Source: Bog-473 sp963728845 (lineage in GTDB: Bacteria > Actinomycetota > Acidimicrobiia > Acidimicrobiales > RAAP-2). Taken from it: a stretch of 64,000 nucleotides of DNA. The notes beneath the pieces are model-generated. The model did no database searches and was not told the origin of the DNA. It saw only the letters and a list, made by a program, of their open reading frames with translations. The translations under genes were made by a program, and so were the position numbers. Positions 34,755 to 44,306 of this stretch are shown here, one piece after another. Numbering within the stretch: the stretch's first letter is position 1; each line of letters starts with the position of its first letter. Where the stretch lies: the NCBI GenBank assembly GCA_963728845.1, contig CAVSLS010000044.1, forward strand, positions 25,480-89,479, in the 5' to 3' direction.

Positions 34755-36579
34755 ATGAGCCCTCCCAACCCCGAGAACGACCCAGTCCACAAGGGCCTGC
34801 ATCAGCTCGGACAGCAGATGGAGGACGCGAGCCCAATTGATTCGGCTCCCTCGCCCCCTCCCGACGACGTCGCCGACAACCCTGTCGAGAAAGGGCTGCA
34901 CGAGCTGGGGCGGCAGATCGATGAGGCCGAGCGCGCCGACCGGGACAAGCCCGGCCGCAGACGCCAAAAGGAGAGTGAGGGGGACCCGGACCGCCGGGGA
35001 CCCGCGCACGCCGCCCCCAAGAAGAAGCGCTCGGGCAAGCGCACCGCGGCCTGGGTGGGCGGCACCCTGCTGCTCGTAATCGTGCTGATCGCCGGCGCGG
35101 CAGCCGGTTACGGCTGGTACCTCAATCACGAGATCCACCGCATCGACCTGAAGAACCTGACCTCGGCCCCGGTGAAGGGCGCTGACGCCGGCACGGAGAA
35201 CATCCTCATGATCGGCTCCACGGACCGCTGCGCCCTCAAGGTGCAGAACCCGGCCTACGGCCTGTGCTCCCAGGGCGTCAACGGAGTGAACAGCGACGTC
35301 GTGATGATCCTGCACCTCAATCCGGCGAACGGAACGCTTTCGATCCTGTCCATCCCGCGTGACCTCTTCGTGCCCAACGCCCGCGCCGACGGGGCCAACA
35401 AGATCGACGCCGCGCTCTTCCAGGGTCCCGACCAGCTGATCAAAGCAATCGAGGAGGACTTCGGGATCCCGATCCAGCACTTCGTCGAGCTGAACTTCGA
35501 CAGCTTCATCAACGTCGTGAACGCGCTCGGCGGCATCAAGATGTACTTCCCCGAGCCGGTCTTCGACGCCTACTCGGGGCTCAACATCCAGACCACCGGC
35601 TGCATCGCGCTCAACGGGACCCAGGCGCTCCAGGTCGTGCGCGCGCGTCACCTCCAGTACAAGGGTCCGGGCGTCACGACGACCGACCCGAACTACTGGC
35701 CCCAGGAGAACCAGAGCGACCTGGCGCGCATCCGGCGGGACCACGAATTCCTGCCGCGTGCTGGCAGCCGCCGTGAAGGCCAAGGGCCTCAGCAACCCGA
35801 TCACCGATCAGCAACTCGTCGCCGGTGTGGTGGGGCAGCTCACCGTGGATTCGGGACTCTCGGCCACCGACATGATCAGCCTGGTGCTCGACTTCCACAA
35901 CGTCAACGTGAAAGCGGCGCCGCAGCTGACAGTGCCCGTCGCCGTGGACCAATTCGGAAGCTACAACTACCAGGGGGGCAGCTACGGGGACGTCGAGTTC
36001 CCGGTACAGCCTCAGGACCACAACGCCATCGACCAGTTCCTCGGACTGACGTCGAGCGGCGACGACACCTACGCCGGCGGTGCGCTCCCATCCCCCTCGA
36101 CGGTCACGGTCTCGGTCATGAACGGGTCGGGCGCCTACAACCAGGCGACCAACACGGCGACCAGCCTGCAGGCGCTCGGGTTCCACATCGGGACGATCGG
36201 CGACACCACCCCTGTCGGCCATGAGGCGGAGACCGTCGTCTACTACTCGTCGAAGACCCCGGCCGAATTGGCCACGGCCCAAACCGTGGCCAACGCCATG
36301 TCGGGAGCGGTGATCATGGCGGAAGACCCGACCCAGGTGAAGCCGGACTCGCAGGTCACCGTCGTGACGGGCACAGATTTCAGCGTGAACCCGCCCCCCG
36401 CCACGACCACCCCGACGTCGGTGGGTGGACCGGCCACCGGCCCGGCTGCACCGAGCGCGACGACGACCACCGCGCCCTCGTCGTCGAGCAGCGCCTTCGC
36501 ACCACCGACGGCGACGGTGGAGCCGCTACAACCCTGGGACCCCCGCTCGTGCACCCCGAGCGGGGGGGAGGGTGCCTGA
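34755..36579 (+). CDS. LytR-CpsA-Psr (LCP) cell wall ligase with LytR_C domain (frameshifted)
   Basis: About 607 residues. A charged cytosolic N terminus has a duplicated motif (PVHKGLHQLGQQMEDA and PVEKGLHELGRQIDEA). One membrane helix follows (VGGTLLLVIVLIAGAAAGYG), then the LCP domain: NILMIGSTDR, SDVVMILHLNP, ILSIPRDLFVPN, NKIDAALFQGP, LNGTQALQVVRARH and DLARIRRDHEFL, with the Arg/Asp residues that bind pyrophosphate. An extra C near 35748 breaks the frame before RVLAAAVKAKG. The C-terminal LytR_C domain (VSVMNGSGAYNQATNTATSL) is followed by a Thr/Ser tail. It attaches arabinogalactan- or teichoic-type glycans to peptidoglycan outside the membrane. Confidence 0.9.
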
Positions 36580-36591
36580 GCGGACGCGGCG

Positions 36592-37416
36592 TCAGGCGAA
36601 GATCTCGCCGCCGTTGGTGTCGAGCGCCTGGCCGGTCATGGCGCTGGACAGGTCCGAGGCCAGGTACACGATCGAACCGGCCACGTCCTCGTCGCTCGGG
36701 ATCCGACCCAGGGGGACCCGCGCGTTGAGCTCGTCGACCACGACTTGCGCCGGCACGCCCCGCCCGCTCGACGTCATCTCGATGTAGAGATCGACCGAGG
36801 GCCCGGCCATCCAGCCCGGGACGACGGCGTTCACCCGCACCTTGGATGGGCCCAGTTCGTAGGCCAGCACCCGGGTGGCGGTGAGCAACGCGCCTTTCGA
36901 AATGGCGTACCCACCCTGAGCCGGCTGGGGCTGACGGGTCACCATGGACGCCACCATCACCACCGAGCCGCCGCCGCGGGCGCGCAGGAAGGGCAGGGCG
37001 GCTCGGGTCATCTGCAGCGAGCCGAAGAGGTTCACGTCCATGATCTTGCGCCAGAGGCCGAGATCGACGTCCTCGAAGCTCTGGAACACGTCGGCACGGA
37101 ACGCGTTGTTCACCAGCACGTCGATGCCGCCGAACTCCTCGTTGGCGGCCTTCATCAGGCGGGCACACGCCTCGGGATCGGTGATGTTGGTCGGTACGGC
37201 GATGGCCCGGCGGCCCATGCCACCGATCTCGGCGAGCACGTCGTCGAGAGTCGACTGCCGGCGAGCGGCCAGCACGAGATCGGCGCGGTGGGTGGCGAGC
37301 GCCCGCGCCGCTTGCCGGCCCAGGCCCGGGCCGACGCCCGACACCACGCACACCTTGCCCGACAGCAGCCCGGGGCCGGCCATCGTGCGCTCCATACCGC
37401 TCTCAGCAGCCGTCAT
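36592..37416 (-). CDS. Short-chain dehydrogenase/reductase
   Basis: 274 residues; NAD(P)-dependent oxidoreductase. Cofactor motif VVSGVGPGLGRQAARALA, NNAF in DVLVNNAFRADVFQSF, catalytic Ser in VVMVASMVTRQPQPAQ and YAISKGAL with Tyr/Lys, then VRVNAVVPGWMAGPSVDLY. The GxGPGLG variant is frequent in actinobacterial SDRs. ATG 37416; internal ATGs at residues 8 and 12 are alternatives. It is convergent with the LCP gene, 12 bases apart. Substrate unknown. Confidence 0.88.
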   Translation of the reverse strand: MTAAESGMERTMAGPGLLSGKVCVVSGVGPGLGRQAARALATHRADLVLAARRQSTLDDVLAEIGGMGRRAIAVPTNITDPEACARLMKAANEEFGGIDVLVNNAFRADVFQSFEDVDLGLWRKIMDVNLFGSLQMTRAALPFLRARGGGSVVMVASMVTRQPQPAQGGYAISKGALLTATRVLAYELGPSKVRVNAVVPGWMAGPSVDLYIEMTSSGRGVPAQVVVDELNARVPLGRIPSDEDVAGSIVYLASDLSSAMTGQALDTNGGEIFA

Positions 37417-37518
37417 GGGCGGAAGCGTAGGACACCCGGCCAGCTCGGAGCCGGGCCATCCGCGCCGGTGGCGGCCGCGCCTGAGATGATCGGATCACAG
37501 GTAGATCGAAGGAGGGTC

Positions 37519-37857
37519 ATGGCCATTTGTGCGCACTGCGGTGGCGAGATGACCGAGGGGATCAGCTGCCTGACCGACCCCGTGATGATCGGTGGCAAGG
37601 CCTATTCCCCCATCCGGTGGGGTCAGGAGCCCCGGCCGAGGCATCGCTACGAACCAGAGGAGTGCCGTGACTGCGGGACGCCGATGGGCGGGGTACACCA
37701 TCCCGGTTGCGCCATGGAGCGGTGCCCGGCCTGCCACGGTCAGGCGATCGGGTGCGGGTGCGTGCCCGAGCTCGGGTGTGAGACGGAGTGCACGTTCGAC
37801 CACCCGCGGGCCATGCGATGCCGCTCGCACGTCTTGCGGCGCGTCGGCTGGCGCTGA
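37519..37857 (+). CDS. Cysteine-rich zinc-binding protein
   Basis: 112 residues, ATG after GGAGGGTC. Cys pairs form several zinc knuckles: MAICAHCGGEMTEGISCL, EECRDCGTPMGGVHHPGC, ERCPACHGQAIGCGC and ETECTFDH with a final RCRSH. The layout is similar to small rubredoxin/zinc-ribbon proteins of actinobacteria, but no named family was recognised. It probably binds metal structurally or chaperones it. Confidence 0.72.
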   Translation: MAICAHCGGEMTEGISCLTDPVMIGGKAYSPIRWGQEPRPRHRYEPEECRDCGTPMGGVHHPGCAMERCPACHGQAIGCGCVPELGCETECTFDHPRAMRCRSHVLRRVGWR

Positions 37858-37859
37858 CG

Positions 37860-38491
37860 TCAGTCGTCCGGCCCCGGCGCTCGTCCTGAGCGCCTGAGCA
37901 TCGCCTCCCACGGGCGAAGGCGAGCCCCGAGGGGGACCAGCAGAGCAGCCACCCATCCGCGGGCTCCGCCCTCGGCTGCGGCCAGACACACACCTGTGGC
38001 CCGGTACAGCGCCGCGGGATCGGAGGGTCGGTGCCCCCGGCTGCGGGACCGGGCGAGGTCCCATGCGTGCAGATGCCACTCGCAGGCGGCCACCCCAGCG
38101 TGCAGGCCGGCCGTGACCGTCCCGCGCGGATACCCGAAGGGGAGATCCCACACCGGGGTCAGGCGTTCGCGGAGGCGCGGGCGCTCTCGACGAACTGCGC
38201 AACCGCGATCGAACCACTCAGGCCGGCCATGGACTCGAGGGCCTCGGCATTCCTCGGCGCCAGCTCCGCCACACCGAAGGGCGGCTGGGCGTCCCCCCGC
38301 TGGGCCCGGTCCAGCCAGGCGTGGTACCAGCCCGCCACGGCGAGCACGTGGCGGGCCACGTCCGCTGCCGTCCACTCCCCTAAGGCAGCGCGGGCCCAGC
38401 CGTCAGGGCCCAGCCCTTCGGTCCACTCGGCGAAGGCGTCGACTGCTTCGTCATAGAGGCGGAGGACGCTGTCTCGCGGAACCGCCTGCAT
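37860..38491 (-). CDS. Mycothiol-dependent maleylpyruvate isomerase-like (DinB/MDMPI fold) protein, frameshifted
   Basis: About 210 residues when joined. The N-terminal half VLRLYDEAVDAFAEWTEGL, WTAADVARHVLAVAGWYHAW and the C-terminal half LPFGYPRGTVTAGLHAG, VAACEWHLHAWDLARS lie in different frames, changing near 38165. The metal ligands of the fold (Glu/His in the first helix pair, HVLA, and EWHLHAWDLA) are kept. Related actinobacterial proteins (TIGR03086 type) are mycothiol-linked enzymes of unknown substrate. ATG 38491 gives MQAVPRDSV. Confidence 0.75.
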
Positions 38492-38516
38492 CACCGGACT
38501 CTTGCACGGTTCGTGC

Positions 38517-39073
38517 TCACAACACGCCCGCCGCGATGGTGACACCCACGGCGATCAGGAGGAGGCCGCCGGCGCGCTCACCCCAACGACCCAATCGCGA
38601 CCCCAGCCGCTTGCCGAGCTCCAGGCCGGCCAGAGAGTCAACCCCACGCTGACAACCCCGATCACAAGTGCGGCAACGACGACGTTGACGTGTGACGTGG
38701 CGAGGGCGAACCCGATGGCGAGGTTGTCGATGCTCAGGGCTGCGGCGAGGACGATCAGTCGCGTGAGCCCGGGTTCGGCGGCGGGAGCCTCGGAGGTCGG
38801 CGCAGGGTCACGGGTTCGGTGCTCCTGCACCAGGGTGAACACTCCGGCGAGGCACAGCACGAGACCCGCCACCAATTTGGCGTGACCACCCAGCCCCCGG
38901 GCGATGGAGTCGCCGAGAGCGAGGCCGAGCAGCGGCATGCCCGCTTCGAAGACCCCGAACACCACCGCGACCTTCAGCCGGTGGTGGGAGCCGGTGCCCG
39001 AGATCCCCAGTGCGCCGGCCGCGCCGAAGTTGTCCAGCCCCACCGAGAGCGCGACCAGCAGGAGCGCAACCAC
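38517..39073 (-). CDS. MntP-family manganese efflux protein (frameshift near end)
   Basis: About 185 residues, six membrane helices. The two inverted halves each carry the signature Asp: ALLLVALSVGLDNFGAAGAL and IVLAAALSIDNLAIGFALAT. LVAGLVLCLAGVFTLVQEH is helix 3, before a hydrophilic loop. Near 38640 the frame slips; the true end is DSLAGLELGKRLGSRLGRW then LLLIAVGVTIAAGVL, stopping at 38517. MntP exports Mn2+ when intracellular levels rise; the half motif here is S-x-D-N/L-D-N. It is not linked to the metal operon at 31-34.6 kb. Confidence 0.82.
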
Positions 39074-39229
39074 CCGCGGATGCTAGGAGCAGGGCGAACC
39101 ACGGCGTGGCGGGGCTCTCACGCCAGTGCGTCGCACGGACCCTGGGAGCAGGCGTTTGACCTTGGCCCCAGAAGTCACCAAGGTTGGGCCGTGAACTTCC
39201 ACGTCGGTTCCCCGAGAGTCTGACGTCGG

Positions 39230-40417
39230 GTGGGCCTGCTCGACGGCGTCCGGGTGCTGGAGGCGGGGTTGCTCGTCCAAGGGCCTCAGGCGTCTCTCAC
39301 CATGCTCGAGTGGGGTGCCGAGGTCATCAAGGTGGAGCTGCCGGGGTTCGGCGACCAGAGCCGGTGGCTCCCGATCAGCCGGGAGGACAGGCGCTCGGCC
39401 TTCTTCGCCGCCTACAACCGGGGCAAACGAAGCGCCACCGTCGACTTGCGGGTTCCACGGGGCCGCGAGGTGTTCCTCCGACTCGTCGAGCAGGCCGATG
39501 TCGTCATCACCAATTTCAAGCCGGGCACGTTGGACGGCTGGGGCCTCGGGTACGCAGACGCGGCGACGCGCAACCCGCGGATCATCTACGCCATGGGGTC
39601 CTCGTTCGGAGCACGGGGTCCAGACGCGGCGCGTGAAGGTGCGGACCTGAGCGCACAGGCGGCGGGTGGGCTCATCAGCACGACGGGTGGGAACGGCGGC
39701 GACCCCAGTCCGATCGGGGCGACCGTGGCCGACCACATCGCCGGTCAGAACCTCCTCGCCGGCCTTCTCGCCGCGCTCTACGCGCGGGAGCGCACCGGAC
39801 GGGGACAGCTGGTCGAGACCTCGCTCCTCGGGGGTCAGGTGTGGGCCCAGGCCGGCGAATACACCCGGTTCCTGATGTCGGGCCAGGTGTCAGGTCCGAG
39901 TCGCCGGAGTCATCCGATGATCCCTGGCATCTACGGCGTCTTTCCCACCGCCGACGGGTGGATCGCGATCGTGGGTGTCGCAGGCGCCGCTCGTGACCTC
40001 TTCTTTCGAACGATCGGAAGACCCGACCTGATCGATCGCTTCACCCATCTCCTGTACTTCGAGGACGACAAGGCGGAGCTGTGGCCGATCCTCGACGGGG
40101 TCTTCGCGACCAAGTCCACCGCCGAATGGTGCCGACTGCTCGGGGCGGCCGGCCTGCGCTTTGCCCCGGTGCGGACCCATGCGGAAGTGGTCGACGATCC
40201 TGGTGTGCAGGCCAACGGCTACATCGAAGCTGCCAAGGACTCCGGGGCGGACGGCGCCAAGGTGCGCATCGTCAGGTCGCCCGTACATTTCTCGGACCCC
40301 ACCCCGACGGCTCGGGCGCACGTCCCCGAATTGGGGCAACACACCGAGGAGGTGTTGCTGGAAGCCGGGTATTCCTGGGACGAGATCGCCGCCCTTGCTT
40401 CGGAGGGTGCCATCTAG
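39230..40417 (+). CDS. CaiB/BaiF family (class III) CoA transferase
   Basis: 395 residues; transfers CoA between acids through an aspartyl-CoA thioester. GVRVLEAGLLVQGPQASLTM, EWGAEVIKVELPGFGDQSR and KRSATVDLRVPRGREVFL are family N-terminal motifs. The catalytic Asp is expected in REGADLSAQAAGGLIS. C-terminal motifs include GIYGVFPTADGWIAIVG and HAEVVDDPGVQANGYIE. GTG 39230 is used; no better start is near. The substrate cannot be told. A second homolog at 53.3 kb is more distant. Confidence 0.9.
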   Translation: MGLLDGVRVLEAGLLVQGPQASLTMLEWGAEVIKVELPGFGDQSRWLPISREDRRSAFFAAYNRGKRSATVDLRVPRGREVFLRLVEQADVVITNFKPGTLDGWGLGYADAATRNPRIIYAMGSSFGARGPDAAREGADLSAQAAGGLISTTGGNGGDPSPIGATVADHIAGQNLLAGLLAALYARERTGRGQLVETSLLGGQVWAQAGEYTRFLMSGQVSGPSRRSHPMIPGIYGVFPTADGWIAIVGVAGAARDLFFRTIGRPDLIDRFTHLLYFEDDKAELWPILDGVFATKSTAEWCRLLGAAGLRFAPVRTHAEVVDDPGVQANGYIEAAKDSGADGAKVRIVRSPVHFSDPTPTARAHVPELGQHTEEVLLEAGYSWDEIAALASEGAI

Positions 40418-40488
40418 CTCCGGAGCCGGAGCACTCGCCCGCACCGCGTCGACGCACTGTTGAGCAGGCTTGGCTCTCCGTGAATCAG

Positions 40489-40561
40489 TGGAGGTGAAGG
40501 GACTCGAACCCTCGACCTACGGCTTGCAAAGCCGCCGCTCTTCCAGCTGAGCTACACCCCC
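40489..40561 (-). tRNA. tRNA-Ala(TGC)
   Basis: Reverse strand: acceptor GGGGGTG pairs with CACCTCC (one G-T pair), discriminator A. Anticodon stem GCGGC/GCCGT with loop TTTGCAA gives TGC; T arm GAGGG-TTCGAGT-CCCTT. CCA is not encoded. Confidence 0.95.
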
Positions 40562-40758
40562 AAGGGCAAACGACGGGCCTGGCACGCGACGCTCGACGTT
40601 TGGGCTATGGGACTGGCAATTGTAGGCAGACTCCGCCGTGGAGCAGTGACCCGTGACGCCGGGGACCATAGCTCGAAGAGACCGCTGGAGCTCGTTCTCA
40701 TCTCAAGGAACCGGGCACGTTCCGGTAGACGTAGGCCGTCGCAGTAGGGTGCGCCTCC

Positions 40759-41577
40759 GTGGACGCACGGACCTTCCTGGGCATGCAGCCCGATGGCGAT
40801 GATCTGCGCTGGCGCATGCCGGTCACACGACAATTGACCACACCGGGAAACTTCCTCTTCGGAGGATGCGGGCTCGGGGCTGCGCTCGTCGCGCTCGAAG
40901 CGGCTTCGGGCCGCCAGACCGTGTGGGCGACGGGCCAGTACCTGTCCTACACGCTGGTCGACACCGAGTTGCAATGGCAGATCACACTTGCGGCAGTCGG
41001 CGGGCACGTGACGCAGGGTCGTGCCGTCGGCAGGGTCGACGGCCGCGAGATCCTCACGGTCAATGCCGCGCTCGGCGATACGGGTGACCTCTCGCTCGGT
41101 GGTGTGTGGGTCACGCCACCAGACGTTCCTCCGCCCGACCAGTGCCGGCCGCGGTTCCTCCCCGACCTGTTCCGCAACACCATCATGGACAGCATCGAGG
41201 TGCGCAACGCCAGCGGGCTGACCTTCGAAGAGATGGACGGGACCCCCGGCAGCCCGGACTCGGCCCTCTGGGCGCGGGTGCCCGGCCATCTGGCACCTTC
41301 TGCGGCCACCCTGGCCATCGTAGGGGACTACCTCTCCGGGGCCGTCTCGCAGCCCCTTGGACGCCGCGCGATGGGCCGGAGCCTCGACAACACGCTGCGT
41401 GTTGTCCGATTGAAGCCGACCGAGTGGGTGCTCTGCGACATCCGGATCCACGCCCTTGTCGACGGGTACGCCCAGGGCGTCGCGTTCTTGTGGACCGAGG
41501 ACGGACATCTCCTGGCCACTGCGAGCCAGTCGACCTCGGTCCGGCTGTGGCCGGAGGATCGTGCCATACCGTCATAG
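40759..41577 (+). CDS. Acyl-CoA thioesterase-like, double hotdog fold
   Basis: 272 residues from GTG 40759. The first hotdog half is LTTPGNFLFGGCGLGAALVA, then TVWATGQYLSYTLVDTELQW and EILTVNAALGD, matching TesB-type N-terminal domains (FGG..L, Q..Y). The second half contains HLAPSAATLAIVGDYLSGAV, SLDNTLRVV and HALVDGYAQGVAFLWTEDGH. These are TesB/acyl-CoA thioesterase II features. It probably releases CoA from medium-chain or unusual acyl-CoAs. It is read in the same direction as the SGNH genes but 48 bases apart. Confidence 0.85.
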   Translation: MDARTFLGMQPDGDDLRWRMPVTRQLTTPGNFLFGGCGLGAALVALEAASGRQTVWATGQYLSYTLVDTELQWQITLAAVGGHVTQGRAVGRVDGREILTVNAALGDTGDLSLGGVWVTPPDVPPPDQCRPRFLPDLFRNTIMDSIEVRNASGLTFEEMDGTPGSPDSALWARVPGHLAPSAATLAIVGDYLSGAVSQPLGRRAMGRSLDNTLRVVRLKPTEWVLCDIRIHALVDGYAQGVAFLWTEDGHLLATASQSTSVRLWPEDRAIPS

Positions 41578-41624
41578 GCAGGCGCGATCGCCGATTCCGG
41601 ACAAAAGCCGCGAGACTGTTGCCG

Positions 41625-42386
<762 letters not shown>

Positions 42387-42463
42387 CCAGGTCGCGGTGG
42401 CGGGTGAACGGCTAGGGGACCGTCGTGTTACCTCAACGTTTTTCCAAGGGACGCTGGTCAGCC

Positions 42464-42474
42464 GGGGCTATAGC
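42464..42474 (+). other. Fragment identical to the first 11 bases of tRNA-Ile
   Basis: GGGGCTATAGC lies 78 bases after the stop of the first SGNH gene and equals the 5' end of the tRNA-Ile that follows the second one; GTGTTACCTC upstream also matches GTGTAACCTC before the tRNA. It looks like the scar of a duplicated gene-tRNA segment. Not a functional tRNA. Confidence 0.55.
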
Positions 42475-42550
42475 ACTTCCAAGTTTTTCTTGATTTTCAT
42501 GCCCCTGAGCGACCGCTCGTGACTGGCGAAAGCTGTTTCATGTCACACAA

Positions 42551-44008
42551 ATGTCGCACGACTTCAGAGCAAGCGGGTCGAAGCACCATCGTGCCGAACC
42601 GATGATCTGGCAACGGGTGGAATCGACGCCTTTCACACTTCACAGCATCTTGGCGAGGGGCGGGATGACTCTTGCCGTAATTGTGTTCGCCACTTTCTAT
42701 TCGTTTGCTCTGTCCACAACTCCGGGCGAAGCGGGGACATCCCAACCGCCTGTGGGCGCCACTTGCGCTCAGGCCGCGGAGTTTCCCTATGGCAGCACAG
42801 TCGTCGGTATTGCGGAGACCCGGGACGGCGGCGGATATTGGATCGTCACCCATGACGGATACGTCGCCGCCTGCGGTGACGCCCCCTACCTGGGTGAACA
42901 AACCATTCTGAACGCCCCAATCGTCGGTATCGCCGCTACACCGGATGGGGGTGGTTATTACCTCGTCGCCTCTGATGGCGGCGTGTTCACCTTCGGCGAC
43001 GCTCAGTTCCAAGGCTCGACGGGATCCATCACGCTCAACAAGCCAGTAATCGGCATGACGGTCGACCCGACAACTGGGGGCTACTGGTTGGTGGCGACCG
43101 ATGGCGGGATCTTCGCTTATGGCGTTCAATTCCTGGGGTCCACAGGATCGATGACCCTGAACAAGCCGGTCGTCGGCATGGCGGCTGCGAGCGATGGGAG
43201 CGGTTACTGGTTGGTGGCGACCGATGGCGGGATCTTCGCTTATGGCGTTCCGTATTGGGGATCGACCGGCTCGATCCATCTCAACAACCCGGTCGTCGGG
43301 ATGGCCTCGGATGCGGGGTCTCGTGGCTACTGGCTCGTCGCATCCGACGGCGGGATATTTGGCTACAACGCCCCATTCTTCGGATCAACCGGCAGCATCG
43401 TCCTGAACGCTCCGATCGTTGGCATGGAAGCCACCGCAAGCGGCTCCGGATACCGCTTCATCGGTGCTGACGGTGGAGTGTTCACATACGGAACCTCAGG
43501 CTTCTTCGGGACGCCTGTCTTCGCCCCGCCGCCAATGCCGCAGGTGTCCGCTGTCGGGGATTCGATAATGCTCGACTACCAGGACCTCCTCAAGACTGAC
43601 GTCCCTGGCATCAACGTCGATGCCGCGGTGGGTCGCCAGTGGGCAGAGGGTGAATCCATCTTGCAGAGCATGAAGACGGATGGACGGCTCGGGAGCGAAG
43701 TCATCGTCGGGCTGGGAACCAACGGTCCGATCAGCAACACCGATTTCGACATCATGATGTCCGTCCTCGGAGGGGCGACTCGCGTCGTGTTCGTTAACGT
43801 GCACGTTGACCGTCCGTGGCAGGACCCGAACAACGCAGTGCTGGCACTGGGTGCGACTCGCTACAAGAACGTGGTCGTGGCCGACTGGGCAGCACTGGCG
43901 GCACAGAACCCGCAGTGGTTCGGGGCCGACGGGACTCACCTGGCCATCGACGGGCCCGGCGCCGATGCGCTGGCCGCGCTGGTGTCGACCACACTGACTC
44001 GAGGATAG
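42551..44008 (+). CDS. Secreted propeller-repeat protein fused to SGNH-hydrolase-like domain, second paralog
   Basis: 485 residues from ATG 42551; an internal ATG (MIWQRVESTPF) may be the real start. A signal peptide (MTLAVIVFATFYSFALS) is followed by six repeats of about 42 residues, residues 81-325, each like GYWLVASDGGIFAYG, then FxGSTGS, LNxPVVGM. These resemble a six-bladed propeller-like surface domain. The C-terminal SGNH domain has SAVGDSIMLDYQDLL, GLGTNGPISNTDFD and WFGADGTHLAIDGPGADA, close to the previous gene. It probably acts outside the cell on esters of glycans or wall polymers, with the repeats as a binding or display part. Confidence 0.88.
   Translation: MSHDFRASGSKHHRAEPMIWQRVESTPFTLHSILARGGMTLAVIVFATFYSFALSTTPGEAGTSQPPVGATCAQAAEFPYGSTVVGIAETRDGGGYWIVTHDGYVAACGDAPYLGEQTILNAPIVGIAATPDGGGYYLVASDGGVFTFGDAQFQGSTGSITLNKPVIGMTVDPTTGGYWLVATDGGIFAYGVQFLGSTGSMTLNKPVVGMAAASDGSGYWLVATDGGIFAYGVPYWGSTGSIHLNNPVVGMASDAGSRGYWLVASDGGIFGYNAPFFGSTGSIVLNAPIVGMEATASGSGYRFIGADGGVFTYGTSGFFGTPVFAPPPMPQVSAVGDSIMLDYQDLLKTDVPGINVDAAVGRQWAEGESILQSMKTDGRLGSEVIVGLGTNGPISNTDFDIMMSVLGGATRVVFVNVHVDRPWQDPNNAVLALGATRYKNVVVADWAALAAQNPQWFGADGTHLAIDGPGADALAALVSTTLTRG
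42797..43525 (+). repeat. Six tandem coding repeats of about 126 bases
   Basis: Units begin at VVGIAE, IVGIAA, VIGMTV, VVGMAA, VVGMAS and IVGMEA. Units 3 and 4 share an exact run of about 40 bases (from 43085 and from 43207, GGTTGGTGGCGACCGATGGC and onward), so at least one copy is a recent duplication or gene conversion. Confidence 0.8.
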
Positions 44009-44050
44009 GCCGTGTGGACTCTGGTGTAACCTCGTTGCTCCCACAAATAC

Positions 44051-44127
44051 GGGGCTATAGCTCAGTCGGTTAGAGCGCAGCACTGATAATGCTGAGGTCG
44101 CTGGTTCGATTCCAGCTAGCCCCACCA
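44051..44127 (+). tRNA. tRNA-Ile(GAT)
   Basis: Acceptor GGGGCTA/TAGCCCC, D arm GCTC-GAGC, anticodon stem CAGCA/TGCTG with loop CTGATAA giving GAT, T arm CTGG-TTCGATT-CCAG. CCA is encoded (44125-44127). Confidence 0.96.
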
Positions 44128-44306
44128 ACTGCAGTTCCCATTTCGGCGACCGTCGAGATTGGCGGGCACCGACAGCACCAACGAAGTCCGCTCGCGCCGT
44201 CGCACGCTCGTCCGCGGGACGTCCGAACTCAGCGCCTTGCCGTCACCGTGCTCACCAAGGGTCCGGCCCTGCGCTCGACTCGTGACCAAAGTTCAACGAT
44301 CCAGAT

